NCBI RefSeq assembly: GCF_004770475.1
Contig: NZ_RQHK01000008.1
Location: forward strand, 1 to 64,000
Reading direction: 5' to 3'
Origin: Leptospira mtsangambouensis
GTDB lineage: Bacteria; Spirochaetota; Leptospiria; Leptospirales; Leptospiraceae
Length of the DNA: 64,000 bases
Shown here piece by piece: positions 42,449-51,647 of the stretch. The notes under the pieces are model-generated. The model was not told the origin of the DNA and did not search any database. It worked only from the letters and a program-made list of their open reading frames with translations. The stretch's first letter is position 1, and every line of letters begins with the position of its first letter. The position numbers and the translations under genes were made by a program.

Positions 42449-44800
42449 TTATTCTCTTACCTTGAGTACACTTAATAAATCCATTGTTTTTAACTTTCGA
42501 TAAACGATTACAAAACTAATTGCTGCAGTAAATAATGCCAGAAGGATCGAATAATAGTAGGTTGATGGGAAAATTACTACAGGAACTTTAAATCCTTCTG
42601 TTTCGTTGCTGTTTAATATTAAATTGGCAACTTTGTTTCCTAAAAAACATCCGATAGGGATCGCCACCAAAATTTGCCAAGTGAGTTCCCAAACAATGAT
42701 TTCAAAAACTTCTTTCAAACTAAATCCCAGAATTCGCAAACTTCCTAGTTCATAAATTCGTTCAGATAGAGTGATCATTGCTGTATTATATATTACGCCA
42801 ATCGAAATGATAATTGTAAATATTAAAATAACAACAGACGTTGATTGGAGAGATCTTTGCATCACGTCCTTAAATGCAGTGAGGATTGCTGACTTTGAAA
42901 ACAAACCTATCACTAATGGATTGTCTTTAAATTCTTCAATTAAATTTTTATCTTCTATTGGATCTGTTTTTAACAAAGCTACATTGATTAAACTACCCTC
43001 GTCTAACATCCGATTGAGATTATTTCGAGTGATAAACACGCCTTGGCCTAAAATTTCATTTGCGAAAGCAGAAACAGTTACGGGAATTTTTCTTTTTTCT
43101 CCATCCAAAGTTTCGATAACAATCGTTTCTCCCTTTTGAATCCCAAGTTTGTTTGCAAGTTCAGTATTCATCATAATTCCATAAACAGGAATACTAATGG
43201 GATGAAGGTCATGGTTTAGAATTCGTCTTAAATCGGAATTATCGGAAATACCCGTCAAAACTGTATCTTTGGATTTTCTATTTTTAGTAATTTTGATGGG
43301 AATGGAACGTTGTCCCTCCGCTATAAAAACACCTTTTTTTTCTTTTAAGTCGAACAATATAGAATCTTCTACGGGAACTCTAAAAACTAAAGTAAGTGTT
43401 TCCCTTTGGATTGTATTAAATTGTAAATCGAGTAATGTGCCAACGGTATCTTGGATAAAATTCCCAATGATCATAATCATGATCGAAGTTGATAAACCTA
43501 AGATAGTAAGGATAGTTCGAGTTGGTCTTTTAAATAGATTTCTAAAAACCATTCTTTGGATGGTTCTTAGATCTGTGATCCAACTTTCCCAAAAAGAAAT
43601 TGTATATGTTCCTGGAGGTGCAGGTCGCATCGCTTGTGCCGGATCAAGTTTTATGATGGTACGTAAGGAAAAGATGGTACCAATTCCTCCAATTAGAATC
43701 CCAAAACTAACACTGAATAAAGCGAGTAGGGGAGGGAAAATTGGCACCAATTGTGGGAATTTATAAAATCTTCCATAAAGGCCAGTCATCGCATTTCCTA
43801 AATAATAACCAATGATCACTCCAAGTAAACTACTCAATGCTGTGATAAAGGTGATTAACTTCAAGTAATGGAAAACGATGTCTTGGGAAGTATAACCAAG
43901 CGCTCGTAACGTGGCGATTTGTTCTCTTTCTTTTGAAATAAGTCGATTTGATATGATGTGCAATAAAAAAGCAGCGATTGCTAAAAAAATCCCAGGTAAA
44001 AATACAGCTGTTGTTCGAAGTTGTCTAAATTCATCACTTAAAAAGGAATCAGAAGGTAAAAGTTTTCTTTCCTTTGCACCTAAACCTCCGTATTCGTCCA
44101 AAAGAACATCCAGGTCTCGCATCGTACGTAACCTTTCTTCTCCTTCAGCAGCAAAGTGGAAAATAATTTGGTTAAAAGCACCTTCGAAGTTAAAGTTTGC
44201 TTCCATTGCTTCTCGTTTCATCCAAATGATTCCATAATGTTTATCATCCGGCATAGGAATTCCAGGCCTAAAGACATATACAAATTCAGGTGATAACCCA
44301 ACTCCTGTTACTTGAAGAAAAACTCGTTTCCCTCCAATAATGGAAGAAAGAATCGAGCCAGGTTCTAATTGATTTGCATTGGCGAAATTTTCGCTAATCA
44401 CTATATCTTGGTTTTGTTTTGGTAAAAACCCTTTTTTTAAGTATAATGTATTTGTATGTTCGGGTAGCGAAATTAATTGCGCTGCAGAAGGATACGTCTC
44501 ACCTGGAAAATCTAAAACAATTTCTTTTGAAATTCTTGTTTCAAAGTCGGAGATCCCTGGGAGTGCCCGTATTTTGGACTCAAGATAAGAAGGGGCCCTG
44601 TTTAAATAAACAAATCCTTCGCAAAGATTTTGTTTGCTGTAAAAGTTTAATTTGGCATCTAACAACGAAAAGTAAGCCGCCCAAGAAGCGGAAAAATAAC
44701 TAATTCCAGCTGCAATCACCAATCCGACAGTGAGTCCTTGCATGGTCATCGCCTTTAAATCTCTTAGAAGTTTTAGATTTAAGGTTCTGCCGATCACCAA
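42449..44800 (-). CDS. ABC transporter permease with two FtsX/MacB domains
   Basis: A 783-residue permease with two copies of the FtsX-type membrane region. The first is near residues 265-400 (RLISKEREQIATLRALGYTSQDI) and the second near 660-783 (LSERIYELGSLRILGFSLKEVF); each is preceded by an extracytoplasmic domain. This is the large duplicated-FtsX type, about twice the size of MacB-like permeases. Its start overlaps the ATPase stop by seven bases, and the membrane-fusion gene follows. Substrate unknown; lipid, lipoprotein or peptide export is typical for the family. Confidence 0.88.
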   Translation of the reverse strand: MVIGRTLNLKLLRDLKAMTMQGLTVGLVIAAGISYFSASWAAYFSLLDAKLNFYSKQNLCEGFVYLNRAPSYLESKIRALPGISDFETRISKEIVLDFPGETYPSAAQLISLPEHTNTLYLKKGFLPKQNQDIVISENFANANQLEPGSILSSIIGGKRVFLQVTGVGLSPEFVYVFRPGIPMPDDKHYGIIWMKREAMEANFNFEGAFNQIIFHFAAEGEERLRTMRDLDVLLDEYGGLGAKERKLLPSDSFLSDEFRQLRTTAVFLPGIFLAIAAFLLHIISNRLISKEREQIATLRALGYTSQDIVFHYLKLITFITALSSLLGVIIGYYLGNAMTGLYGRFYKFPQLVPIFPPLLALFSVSFGILIGGIGTIFSLRTIIKLDPAQAMRPAPPGTYTISFWESWITDLRTIQRMVFRNLFKRPTRTILTILGLSTSIMIMIIGNFIQDTVGTLLDLQFNTIQRETLTLVFRVPVEDSILFDLKEKKGVFIAEGQRSIPIKITKNRKSKDTVLTGISDNSDLRRILNHDLHPISIPVYGIMMNTELANKLGIQKGETIVIETLDGEKRKIPVTVSAFANEILGQGVFITRNNLNRMLDEGSLINVALLKTDPIEDKNLIEEFKDNPLVIGLFSKSAILTAFKDVMQRSLQSTSVVILIFTIIISIGVIYNTAMITLSERIYELGSLRILGFSLKEVFEIIVWELTWQILVAIPIGCFLGNKVANLILNSNETEGFKVPVVIFPSTYYYSILLALFTAAISFVIVYRKLKTMDLLSVLKVRE

Positions 44801-45525
44801 CTAACCTCGGATACAGGTTTTTTATGACGATTGATTGAGTCAGATACAATTGTTCCATCTTTTACTAAAATAATCCTGTCAGCGATTTGAGCAATAGACT
44901 CATTGTGTGTGATCACAACAGTAGTTGTTCCTAGTTCTTGGTTGATCCCAGTGATGGCTTCTAATACAATTCTTCCTGTTTTAAAATCCAATGCACCCGT
45001 TGGTTCATCACATAACAAAAGTTCTGGTCTTTTGGCAATGGCGCGAGCTATTGCAACTCGTTGTTGTTCCCCGCCAGAAAGTTGAGCCGGGAAGTGATTT
45101 TTTCTATCTGCAAGTTTTACAAGTGTTAATGCCTCTAGAGGTGTCATAGAATGGTTTGATAGATCTGTCACCAAACGAACATTCTCTTCTGCTGTAAGAC
45201 TTGGGATTAAATTATAAAATTGAAACACAAAACCAACGTAATTTCTTCTATATTGTGTGAGTCCCTCATCATTTTCGAGAGCCAAAGTTTTCCCATGAAA
45301 AAAAACTTCACCGGTGGTGGCTGTATCAAGTCCCCCCAAAATATTGAGGAGTGTCGATTTTCCTGAACCAGATGCACCTAACATGACTGTTAGTTCACCT
45401 TCATTGAATTTAAGATTGACTGAATGAAGGGCGACTAGTGGCACCTCACCTACTTGGTAGGTTTTTCCAAGATTTTTTGTTTCTAGAAGGGTGTTCGATT
45501 TCTTCATTAAATACTGCGAGTGCAA
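44794..45525 (-). CDS. ABC transporter ATPase (LolD/MacB family)
   Basis: A 243-residue ATPase. Walker [11 protein letters not shown]-loop [20 protein letters not shown], signature [32 protein letters not shown] with Walker B, and switch His in [22 protein letters not shown]. The [16 protein letters not shown] segment is typical of LolD/MacB/DevA partners of FtsX permeases. First gene of the three-gene exporter operon. Confidence 0.92.
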   Translation of the reverse strand: MHSQYLMKKSNTLLETKNLGKTYQVGEVPLVALHSVNLKFNEGELTVMLGASGSGKSTLLNILGGLDTATTGEVFFHGKTLALENDEGLTQYRRNYVGFVFQFYNLIPSLTAEENVRLVTDLSNHSMTPLEALTLVKLADRKNHFPAQLSGGEQQRVAIARAIAKRPELLLCDEPTGALDFKTGRIVLEAITGINQELGTTTVVITHNESIAQIADRIILVKDGTIVSDSINRHKKPVSEVSW

Positions 45526-45616
45526 AAAGAACTCTTAATTTTACAAATTTAGTAATTTACTTAGATTCTGTGAACAGAAAAATTAATGGATTTTTAGTAT
45601 GAATGGTTGATGTTTC

Positions 45617-45844
45617 TCAATCTTTTGGAAGGATAGAAACTAATTTTGATTTGGAAGAAAGTCCAGACAGAATAGAGATATTCTTTTTCGGAACATGAAA
45701 GTGTTTCGAAAGTGCTTCGATTAATTCCTCATTCGCCTTCCCATCCACTGGTGGTGACTTCAAACGCGCAATACATTCCGTTTCGGATAAAAATTCTAAT
45801 CCTGGTTGTTTGTTATTTGGTTTTACCTTTACGGTCAGTTTCAT
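45617..45844 (-). CDS. DUF167/YggU-family protein
   Basis: The 75-residue protein matches the YggU/DUF167 pattern: LTVKVKPNNKQPG near the N-terminus, LKSPPVDGKANEELIEALSKHFHVPKKNISILSGLSSKSKLVSI at the C-terminus. A conserved small fold whose function is not established. Monocistronic. Confidence 0.9.
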   Translation of the reverse strand: MKLTVKVKPNNKQPGLEFLSETECIARLKSPPVDGKANEELIEALSKHFHVPKKNISILSGLSSKSKLVSILPKD

Positions 45845-45925
45845 ATATTTTTAGTTTGGAGTTTCTTGATTTTGTACCAGTTCAGTTCCATCGTTCATAA
45901 ACAAATAGAAAAGGATATAACTTTG

Positions 45926-46366
45926 ATGAAAGTTTCTAAATCATCTTTCTCTTTTGCTACTTATTTTTTCTTTTGTTGATGGTTGTATTTACGGCAACCT
46001 TTTCGACTCTTCTTGTCATCAATTCTTCAGATGATTGGGAATATCTACGTGTTTTCTGTGACGAAACCTTTAGAAATTCCAAAGAATCCAGTCTTGTTTC
46101 TGGTATTGTTTCTAACAAAAATATCGTCGATCCAGAATCCGGCTTTGTCATTTATAATGTTGAATACCAATCAAAACGTAACCACTGGAGTTTCGGCTAG
46201 TGCTGTTTATGCAGGTTCTGCAATTGATCTCTGTCATGAAGAAACTTTAAACGCCTTTATCGAATTAGGTGAGGTATTTGTTTTTTCATTTATTGCGATT
46301 GGTCTTACTTGCATTTTTTGGAAAGAATCTCTTTATTTATTAAAAAAATATAAAATAAAAAAGTAA
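45926..46366 (+). pseudogene. Small membrane protein gene, apparently frameshifted twice
   Basis: An ATG at 45926 with AAAGGA upstream opens MKVSKSSFSFATYFFFC and then stops at 45977. From about 45973 a second frame continues sensibly (VFTATFSTLLVINSSDDWEYLRVF...SGIVSNKNIVDPESGFVIYNVEYQS) until 46200. From about 46165 the first frame resumes with NVTTGVSASAVYAGSAIDLCHEETLNAFIELGEVFVFSFIAIGLTCIFW and ends at 46366. Together these would give a protein of about 145 residues with a membrane helix at each end. The shifts fall near a T-run (45963-45968) and CAAAACG (about 46174), typical indel sites. Either a decayed gene or sequence errors. Confidence 0.5.
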
Positions 46367-46707
46367 TTTTTCTTTTTTTGTGTGGCGCCTCGATTCTGTT
46401 TGGTGACAAACATTTTATTGAAACGCGAACCCGCTCTTTGTTCCATTTTTTCCTTCGGGAAAGGATTTCCGCTTCGTTCGGCACTTCGTCACACTCAGCG
46501 TAAATGGTGTAGGGACAAATAACAAGCAAGTTGCTTATATTATAAACAAAATATATATTCTTAGAACGACTCGTTTGTTTTTTAAAATGATTGTTAGGTG
46601 AGATTGCTTAGAATTCGACTTGCCGATCTAAAAAAAATAGTCACCATCTCATAGAATCAGGTCCATTTCAGTCTTTCAAAAAAATGGAATAGAATTCGAG
46701 GGTAGGG
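46367..46707. other. Intergenic region upstream of the Amt-cyclase gene
   Basis: About 340 bases with no convincing gene. It holds the second copy of the degenerate dispersed repeat (46426-46473) and an A+T-rich stretch near 46540-46640 that probably contains the promoter. A GAGGG/AGGG ribosome-binding region lies just before 46708. No NtrC/sigma-54 promoter was recognised. Confidence 0.4.
46426..46473 (-). repeat. Degenerate dispersed repeat, copy 2
   Basis: On the minus strand it starts AGCGGAAATCCTTTC, identical for 15 bases to the copy at 25555-25603, and stays similar through AAGAGC and TCG. Flanking bases (GAACGAAGCGG, GTGGCGC) also recall leptospiral intergenic repeats, from memory only. 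Confidence 0.4.
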
Positions 46708-48798
46708 ATGTCGGTTCAAAAAAGTCTATTGGATATTTTGTGGGTACTTGTCTGTTCGGGTCTTGTGTTGATGATGCAAGGAGGGTTTTTGGTATTGGAG
46801 TCTGGATTGACTCGAGCAAAAAACTCAATCAACGTTGCGATAAAAAACATAGCAGATTTCGGTGTTGCAACTCTTCTATTTTATCTTTTCGGATTTGGAA
46901 TCATGTTTGGGTCATCCTTTTATGGCTTGTTAGGTACTGATTTATTTTTGCCTAACTTTCCTAAGGACAATGCCTGGCCTCCCACTTTCTTTTTGTTCCA
47001 GTTGATGTTTTGCGGAACAGCATCGACGATTGTTTCTGGTGCTGTTGCAGAACGTTTGAAGTTTCCATCCTATTTACTCGCCACTGCTCTTATCTCCGGT
47101 ATCATCTATCCAATTGTTGGGCATTGGGTTTGGGGTGGGACATTTACAGAAACATCCAAAGGTTGGTTGGAACAATTAGGGTTTCATGACTTTGCTGGAT
47201 CCACTCAAGTACATAGTGTGGGTGGTTGGGTTTCTTTAGCTCTCCTTCTTGTAGTGGGTCCAAGGCTTGGAAGATTCAAAGACGGTGAACCTTCCAAAGC
47301 TGTGACAGGAAGTAATCTCCCTTTGGCAATGTTAGGTGGAATAATTCTTTGGTTTGGGTGGATGGGATTTAATGGCGGAAGCACACTGGCTTTTAACGGA
47401 TCTGTCCCAATCGTAATTTTAAATACCATTATAGCCTCAGGTTTTTCGATGATGGTGGCTTTGTTTTTGACTTGGTTTGTAAAAGGATATCCAGAGGCTA
47501 TTTCTCCACTTAACGGATCTTTGGCGGGGCTTGTTTCCATCACAGCCAGTGCCGATTGTGTAGAACCAGCTCAAGCTGCGTTGATTGGTATGATAGCTGG
47601 AGCACTTACGATTCCTGCTGAAAAATTACTCGAAAAATGGAAAATTGACGATGCAGTTGGTGCGGTTCCTGTTCATCTTGTTGGTGGGCTTTGGGGAACT
47701 TTTGCAGTGGGAATTTTTGGAGATTTAGAAAAGTTAGGTGCAACAAGTGGAAGAGGGGATTTTTTACTCATCCAAGTTTTGGGTGCATTTGTGATTGGTT
47801 TATTTGCTTTTTGTGTTTCCTATTTTATTTTCAAAAGTATCAATCGATTTTACCATCTAAGAGTGGATGAAACAGAAGAAAGGATGGGTTTAAATATTTC
47901 TGAACACAAAGCCACAACAGAACTCATTGATCTTTTTTTATCAATGGATTACCAACATAAAACGGGAGATTTAACTCTTGATGTTCCTGTAGAACCTTTT
48001 ACTGAAGTGGGCCAAATTGCAGAGAGATATAACCTAGTTCTTGGCAAAGTTCGATCCACTCTAAAAGAAAATGAAGACTCACGAATTGAAATTGCAAATG
48101 CATATGAAAAGGTACGAAATGAACAAGAGCGAGCCGAAAAACTTCTGTTAAATGTTTTACCAAAGTCAATTGCAGAAGAGTTAAAAGAAAAACAAGGATT
48201 AATTGCCAACAGTTATCCAGAGGTGTCTGTTCTATTCGCAGATATTGTCGGTTTTACTCAAATTTCTTCAGGAATGAAACCGGAAGCAGTGGTTCGCATT
48301 TTAAATGAAATTTTTTCTTATTTTGATGTCCTCGCGGAAAAGTATCGTTTGGAAAAAATCAAAACCATTGGAGATGCTTATATGGCAGTAGCCGGTTTAC
48401 CTGCGCCTGATCAATTCCATTCTTTACTTGCGACTCATATGGCCTGGGATATGAAATCTCTTCTTTCAAGGTTGCGGCTTGGAAAAAGTGGAACCAAACT
48501 TAGTATGAGGATTGGAATTAACACTGGTCCGGTAGTTGCTGGTGTGATTGGGACCAAAAAATTTATTTATGATATTTGGGGTGATGCGGTCAATCTTGCT
48601 TCCCGGATGGAGTCACATGGTCTACCAAACGAAATCCAAATTACGGAATCTACGGCAGATCTAATCCGATCCGATTTTGAATTGGAAGAAAGAGGTGAAA
48701 TTGAAGTCAAGGGAAAAGGAAAAATCAAAACCTTCCTCGTCAAACAAAGGATACGTGAACCAGAAGTCAGTTTGCCTTATTTTCAGTTTGCAACATAG
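46708..48798 (+). CDS. Ammonium transporter fused to class III adenylate cyclase
   Basis: 696 residues. Residues 1-400 are a full Amt/MEP domain with eleven helices. The pore histidine pair is H169 (VHSVGGWVSL) and H323 (VHLVGGLWGTF), with gate region FCGTASTIVSGAVAERL and the Amt C-terminal motif RVDETEERMGLNISEH. A HAMP-like segment (about 418-447) and coiled coil (455-495) lead to a cyclase domain (about 500-680). Metal-binding Asp512 (FADIVGF) and Asp556 (TIGDAYM), purine-specifying Lys552 and Asp622 (YDIWGDAVN), and Asn629/Arg633 (NLASRME) are all present, indicating ATP as substrate. It probably senses or transports ammonium and makes cAMP accordingly. No GlnK gene is adjacent. Confidence 0.93.
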   Translation: MSVQKSLLDILWVLVCSGLVLMMQGGFLVLESGLTRAKNSINVAIKNIADFGVATLLFYLFGFGIMFGSSFYGLLGTDLFLPNFPKDNAWPPTFFLFQLMFCGTASTIVSGAVAERLKFPSYLLATALISGIIYPIVGHWVWGGTFTETSKGWLEQLGFHDFAGSTQVHSVGGWVSLALLLVVGPRLGRFKDGEPSKAVTGSNLPLAMLGGIILWFGWMGFNGGSTLAFNGSVPIVILNTIIASGFSMMVALFLTWFVKGYPEAISPLNGSLAGLVSITASADCVEPAQAALIGMIAGALTIPAEKLLEKWKIDDAVGAVPVHLVGGLWGTFAVGIFGDLEKLGATSGRGDFLLIQVLGAFVIGLFAFCVSYFIFKSINRFYHLRVDETEERMGLNISEHKATTELIDLFLSMDYQHKTGDLTLDVPVEPFTEVGQIAERYNLVLGKVRSTLKENEDSRIEIANAYEKVRNEQERAEKLLLNVLPKSIAEELKEKQGLIANSYPEVSVLFADIVGFTQISSGMKPEAVVRILNEIFSYFDVLAEKYRLEKIKTIGDAYMAVAGLPAPDQFHSLLATHMAWDMKSLLSRLRLGKSGTKLSMRIGINTGPVVAGVIGTKKFIYDIWGDAVNLASRMESHGLPNEIQITESTADLIRSDFELEERGEIEVKGKGKIKTFLVKQRIREPEVSLPYFQFAT

Positions 48799-48799
48799 T

Positions 48800-49591
48800 T
48801 TACTCTGTTTCGCAAAATCGGACTTCAGTGGATCTTAAATGACCGAAGAAGAGTGAGGGAACAAACCCAAAATTTTCTTTGAATGTTCTTGTGAAGTGTG
48901 CCGAATCTGAGAAACCAGCGGCATGCGCTACTTCCGTGAGGCTGATACCATTTTTTAAAAGATAACTGGCTTTTAATAGTTTCACCCACAAAAGATATCT
49001 TCTCAGTGGGATGCCCATTGATTCTTTAAATAAACGTACGAGTCTATCATCGGATATTGAAAATTCTTTTCCAATTTCTTTCATTCGAATTGTATTAGGT
49101 AACTCAGTTCGAACTTTATGGGCAATCCTTAGTATCCTTTCATCTATTTTTTTAGGTAATACTTCAAAAGGGAAAATAGATCTTAATAACTCTTGTTGTA
49201 ATTCCCATGCTTGTTCGTTGGAAAGATTCCCATAATACAAGTCCCAAAGTTTGGATTTTAATGGAACGAAAGGGGAAATCTCAAATTCTTTAACAAATCC
49301 GTTTTTTGTGCGATCTGCAATGGAACCATACTCGTAAGTTTCAGGATCAATGATCAACGCAATCATTTCTACTCCAGGCGCTACCGTTCTATGAAAAGTA
49401 TTTGGTCCAACGAGAGCCACTCGGTAATCACCTGAGTTAGTTTCTGTTTCAATATGGATTTTTTTTTCAAGAGAAATGGAGATAGCCAAAGTTGCTGCAT
49501 AATGTTCGTGGAAATCTGTCTGCATTGCATTCGTTGCATACATAACCCGACTATTCCAGAGATACATAATCCCAGTTTGATCTAAATCCAT
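48800..49591 (-). CDS. AraC-family transcriptional regulator
   Basis: A 263-residue regulator. The C-terminal AraC/XylS double HTH (about residues 160-255) is clear: IRMKEIGKEFSISDDRLVRLFKESMGIPLRRYLLWVKLLKASYLLKNGISLTEVAHAAGFSDSAHFTRTFKENFGFVPSLFF. The N-terminal domain (DFHEHYAATLAISI, GDYRVALVGPNTFHRTVAPG) looks like a cupin-type ligand sensor. It lies beside an accessory metabolic cluster in which a 15-bp motif recurs in front of each transcription unit. It is the only regulator nearby and the probable reader of that motif; this is inference. Confidence 0.88.
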   Translation of the reverse strand: MDLDQTGIMYLWNSRVMYATNAMQTDFHEHYAATLAISISLEKKIHIETETNSGDYRVALVGPNTFHRTVAPGVEMIALIIDPETYEYGSIADRTKNGFVKEFEISPFVPLKSKLWDLYYGNLSNEQAWELQQELLRSIFPFEVLPKKIDERILRIAHKVRTELPNTIRMKEIGKEFSISDDRLVRLFKESMGIPLRRYLLWVKLLKASYLLKNGISLTEVAHAAGFSDSAHFTRTFKENFGFVPSLFFGHLRSTEVRFCETE

Positions 49592-49717
49592 AAAAGGGTT
49601 CCCTATGCCAAATCAACGTAAATGGGATCTAGCAGGAATGTAGGATTGAATTAGATTTTTAAAATGCAATGTAAATTTTTTTTCGGGGTCAAAGAATTTG
49701 ATAAAAAGAACAATGTA

Positions 49718-50398
49718 CTAAATGGGATCCTTTTTTTCCTTTTTGGAAAGCGAGTCAAGCCATATAAAGATTCCGGGTGGGACGAGAAACCCTGCAAACA
49801 TCAAATAAGCGTGCATTAAATGTGCATAAGGTTCTGATAATGTAGCTGCAAACTTCATTGGGGAAAGCCAAGGAGAGAGTTGGGATGCTAATAGACAAAG
49901 GAAAATAATTTGCCATTTTAAATTATTTCGATAGGTCGTCGACTTTTGCCATGCATAAATTAGCAAGATACCACTAAAGAAAATTTCTCCAACCCAAGCC
50001 CAAATCCCCATTTTACCCCATAGTCCTAATCCGAAATGAAGATGAGAATTTGGGTAAAGAGCCAGATCTGAATTATGCATAGGCCAATCGATAAGGAAGT
50101 GGGAAAAGGCAGCAAGAAATGCGATCAATGCAATTTTTTTATCTTTAAGAAATGAAGCACCCCAAAGAAAAGACCATACCAACGCCATTGTTAGTGAATG
50201 ATCCCAATCAATATAATCTAAATTATAAAATAAATACGGTAATGCTTCTAAGTTGGGGCTCACTCGACTAATACCAATTAAGATAAAGAATGCATTTAAA
50301 ATATCAAGGAAACAAACACCAATGAATATAGGTAAGGTGGGAACTTTTGGTTCTTTTGCCTTGATGGCAACTGCTACTGCGAAATGTCCAAAATACAT
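49718..50398 (-). CDS. Multispanning membrane protein, YdjM-like metal-dependent hydrolase type
   Basis: 226 residues with about six hydrophobic helices. Histidine- and aspartate-rich motifs lie at helix ends: YFGHFAVAVAIKAK at the start, NLDYIDWDHSL, AFSHFLIDWPMHNSD and SHLHFGLGLWG. This pattern recalls membrane-bound metal-dependent hydrolases of the YdjM/YbcI family. It is divergent from the MDR oxidoreductase gene at 50605, with two inverted copies of the cluster motif between them, so it may belong to the same regulon. Function unknown. Confidence 0.7.
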   Translation of the reverse strand: MYFGHFAVAVAIKAKEPKVPTLPIFIGVCFLDILNAFFILIGISRVSPNLEALPYLFYNLDYIDWDHSLTMALVWSFLWGASFLKDKKIALIAFLAAFSHFLIDWPMHNSDLALYPNSHLHFGLGLWGKMGIWAWVGEIFFSGILLIYAWQKSTTYRNNLKWQIIFLCLLASQLSPWLSPMKFAATLSEPYAHLMHAYLMFAGFLVPPGIFIWLDSLSKKEKKDPI

Positions 50399-50460
50399 TT
50401 AGTTTATATTTCCTAAAATAAAATCAATTTATCCAATGATATATCATTGATTGATAGATT

Positions 50461-50526
50461 GCTTGAATGATTTCGGCATTTAGTTTTTTTTAAGTTTTTT
50501 GGGAGTCATCCCGAATTCATTCAAGC
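50461..50526. promoter_or_regulatory. Inverted pair of cluster operator motifs
   Basis: GCTTGAATGATTTCGG at 50461-50476 and, on the opposite strand, GCTTGAATGAATTCGG at 50511-50526 (one difference). They lie in the 206-bp space between the divergent genes starting at 50398 and 50605. The same motif stands upstream of the SDR gene (55930-55945) and the MFS gene (60262-60277). Confidence 0.7.
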
Positions 50527-50604
50527 CACCTCAAAACCTATATGTTATTCTGATCATCTACTCTACTGTTTCTATAAAAAATAGAATAATGGAAAGGAAA
50601 TTTA

Positions 50605-51621
50605 ATGAGAAGAATTGTCACTCGAAAGAAAGGTGGCTTGGAAGTATTGAAGATTGAAGAGGTGCGAGACCTATTACCTACTTCAGGTGAAGTTCGAATT
50701 GCAGTAAAGGCAGCGGGAATTAACTTCGCAGATGTCATGATTCGTATGGGTTCCTATCCAAATCCACCAGTATACCCATGCACGGTTGGATATGAAGTAT
50801 CTGGGATAATTGATAAAGTTTCATCTGACGTTGATTCGTCTTGGTTAGGTAAAGAAGTTGTGGCGATTACAAAATTTAATGGTCAAGCAGAACAGGTAAA
50901 TGTTCCGATCGACCAAGTCTACGAAAAACCACCTAATATGTCTTTCGAACAAGGTGCCGCTTTTTTGGTAAATTACATTACTGCATATCAAATACTGATC
51001 GCTATGGGGGGATTACAATCCAACGAATCAGTGTTAATACACAATGTAGGTGGTGGTGTGGGACTTGCAGCATTAGAAATTGCGAAACACATAGGTGCAA
51101 AAACTTTTGGTACTGCAAGTGGTCACAAACATGCTTTTTTAACAAAGCAGGGATTAGATCATGCCATCGACTACACAAAACAGAACTGGAAAGAAGAAGT
51201 AATGAAGCTTACAGGTGGTCGCGGTCTAGATTTTGTAATGGATCCAATTGGTGGGAAAAATTTGAAATTGAGTTTTTTATCTTTAAGCAGCACAGGTAGA
51301 GTTGCTCTATTTGGGCTTTCATCTGCTGCTGTACCTGGTATTAGAGGGAAATTTGAAAAGTTAAAAATGTTAATTCAAACACCAGTTTTTCATGCAATCC
51401 AACTATTAGTTTCTAATAAAGGAATATTTGGTGTGAATACTTCTAGGTTATGGCATGAGAAGAAAAAAATAAATCACTGGGTTGAAGCATTAGTTAATGG
51501 TCAGAAAGAGGGTTGGATCAATCCTTATGTAGATAGAATATTTACTTTTGATCAAATTGCAGAAGCTCATCAATACATTGAATCAAGAAAAAATATCGGC
51601 AAAGTCGTATTAGTCCCATAA
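50605..51621 (+). CDS. Zinc-less MDR oxidoreductase (quinone oxidoreductase/VAT-1 type)
   Basis: A 338-residue medium-chain dehydrogenase/reductase. The N-terminal GroES-like domain has VRIAVKAAGINFADVMIRMGSYPNPPVYPCTVGYEVSG; the Rossmann domain has LIHNVGGGVGLAALEIAKHIGAKTFGTAS and GRGLDFVMDPIGGKNL. The catalytic zinc ligands of alcohol dehydrogenases are absent. It probably uses NADPH to reduce a quinone, enone or similar electrophile. GGAAAGGAAA upstream is a good ribosome-binding site. First gene of a four-gene plus-strand operon; an operator pair lies upstream. Confidence 0.88.
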   Translation: MRRIVTRKKGGLEVLKIEEVRDLLPTSGEVRIAVKAAGINFADVMIRMGSYPNPPVYPCTVGYEVSGIIDKVSSDVDSSWLGKEVVAITKFNGQAEQVNVPIDQVYEKPPNMSFEQGAAFLVNYITAYQILIAMGGLQSNESVLIHNVGGGVGLAALEIAKHIGAKTFGTASGHKHAFLTKQGLDHAIDYTKQNWKEEVMKLTGGRGLDFVMDPIGGKNLKLSFLSLSSTGRVALFGLSSAAVPGIRGKFEKLKMLIQTPVFHAIQLLVSNKGIFGVNTSRLWHEKKKINHWVEALVNGQKEGWINPYVDRIFTFDQIAEAHQYIESRKNIGKVVLVP

Positions 51622-51647
51622 ACTTTCATTAAATAAGAAGGAATCAA

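Noticed and set aside
43269..43766. 165-codon frame antisense to the FtsX permease
   Set aside because: Fully inside a strongly supported gene on the other strand and without domain features; a shadow of that gene.
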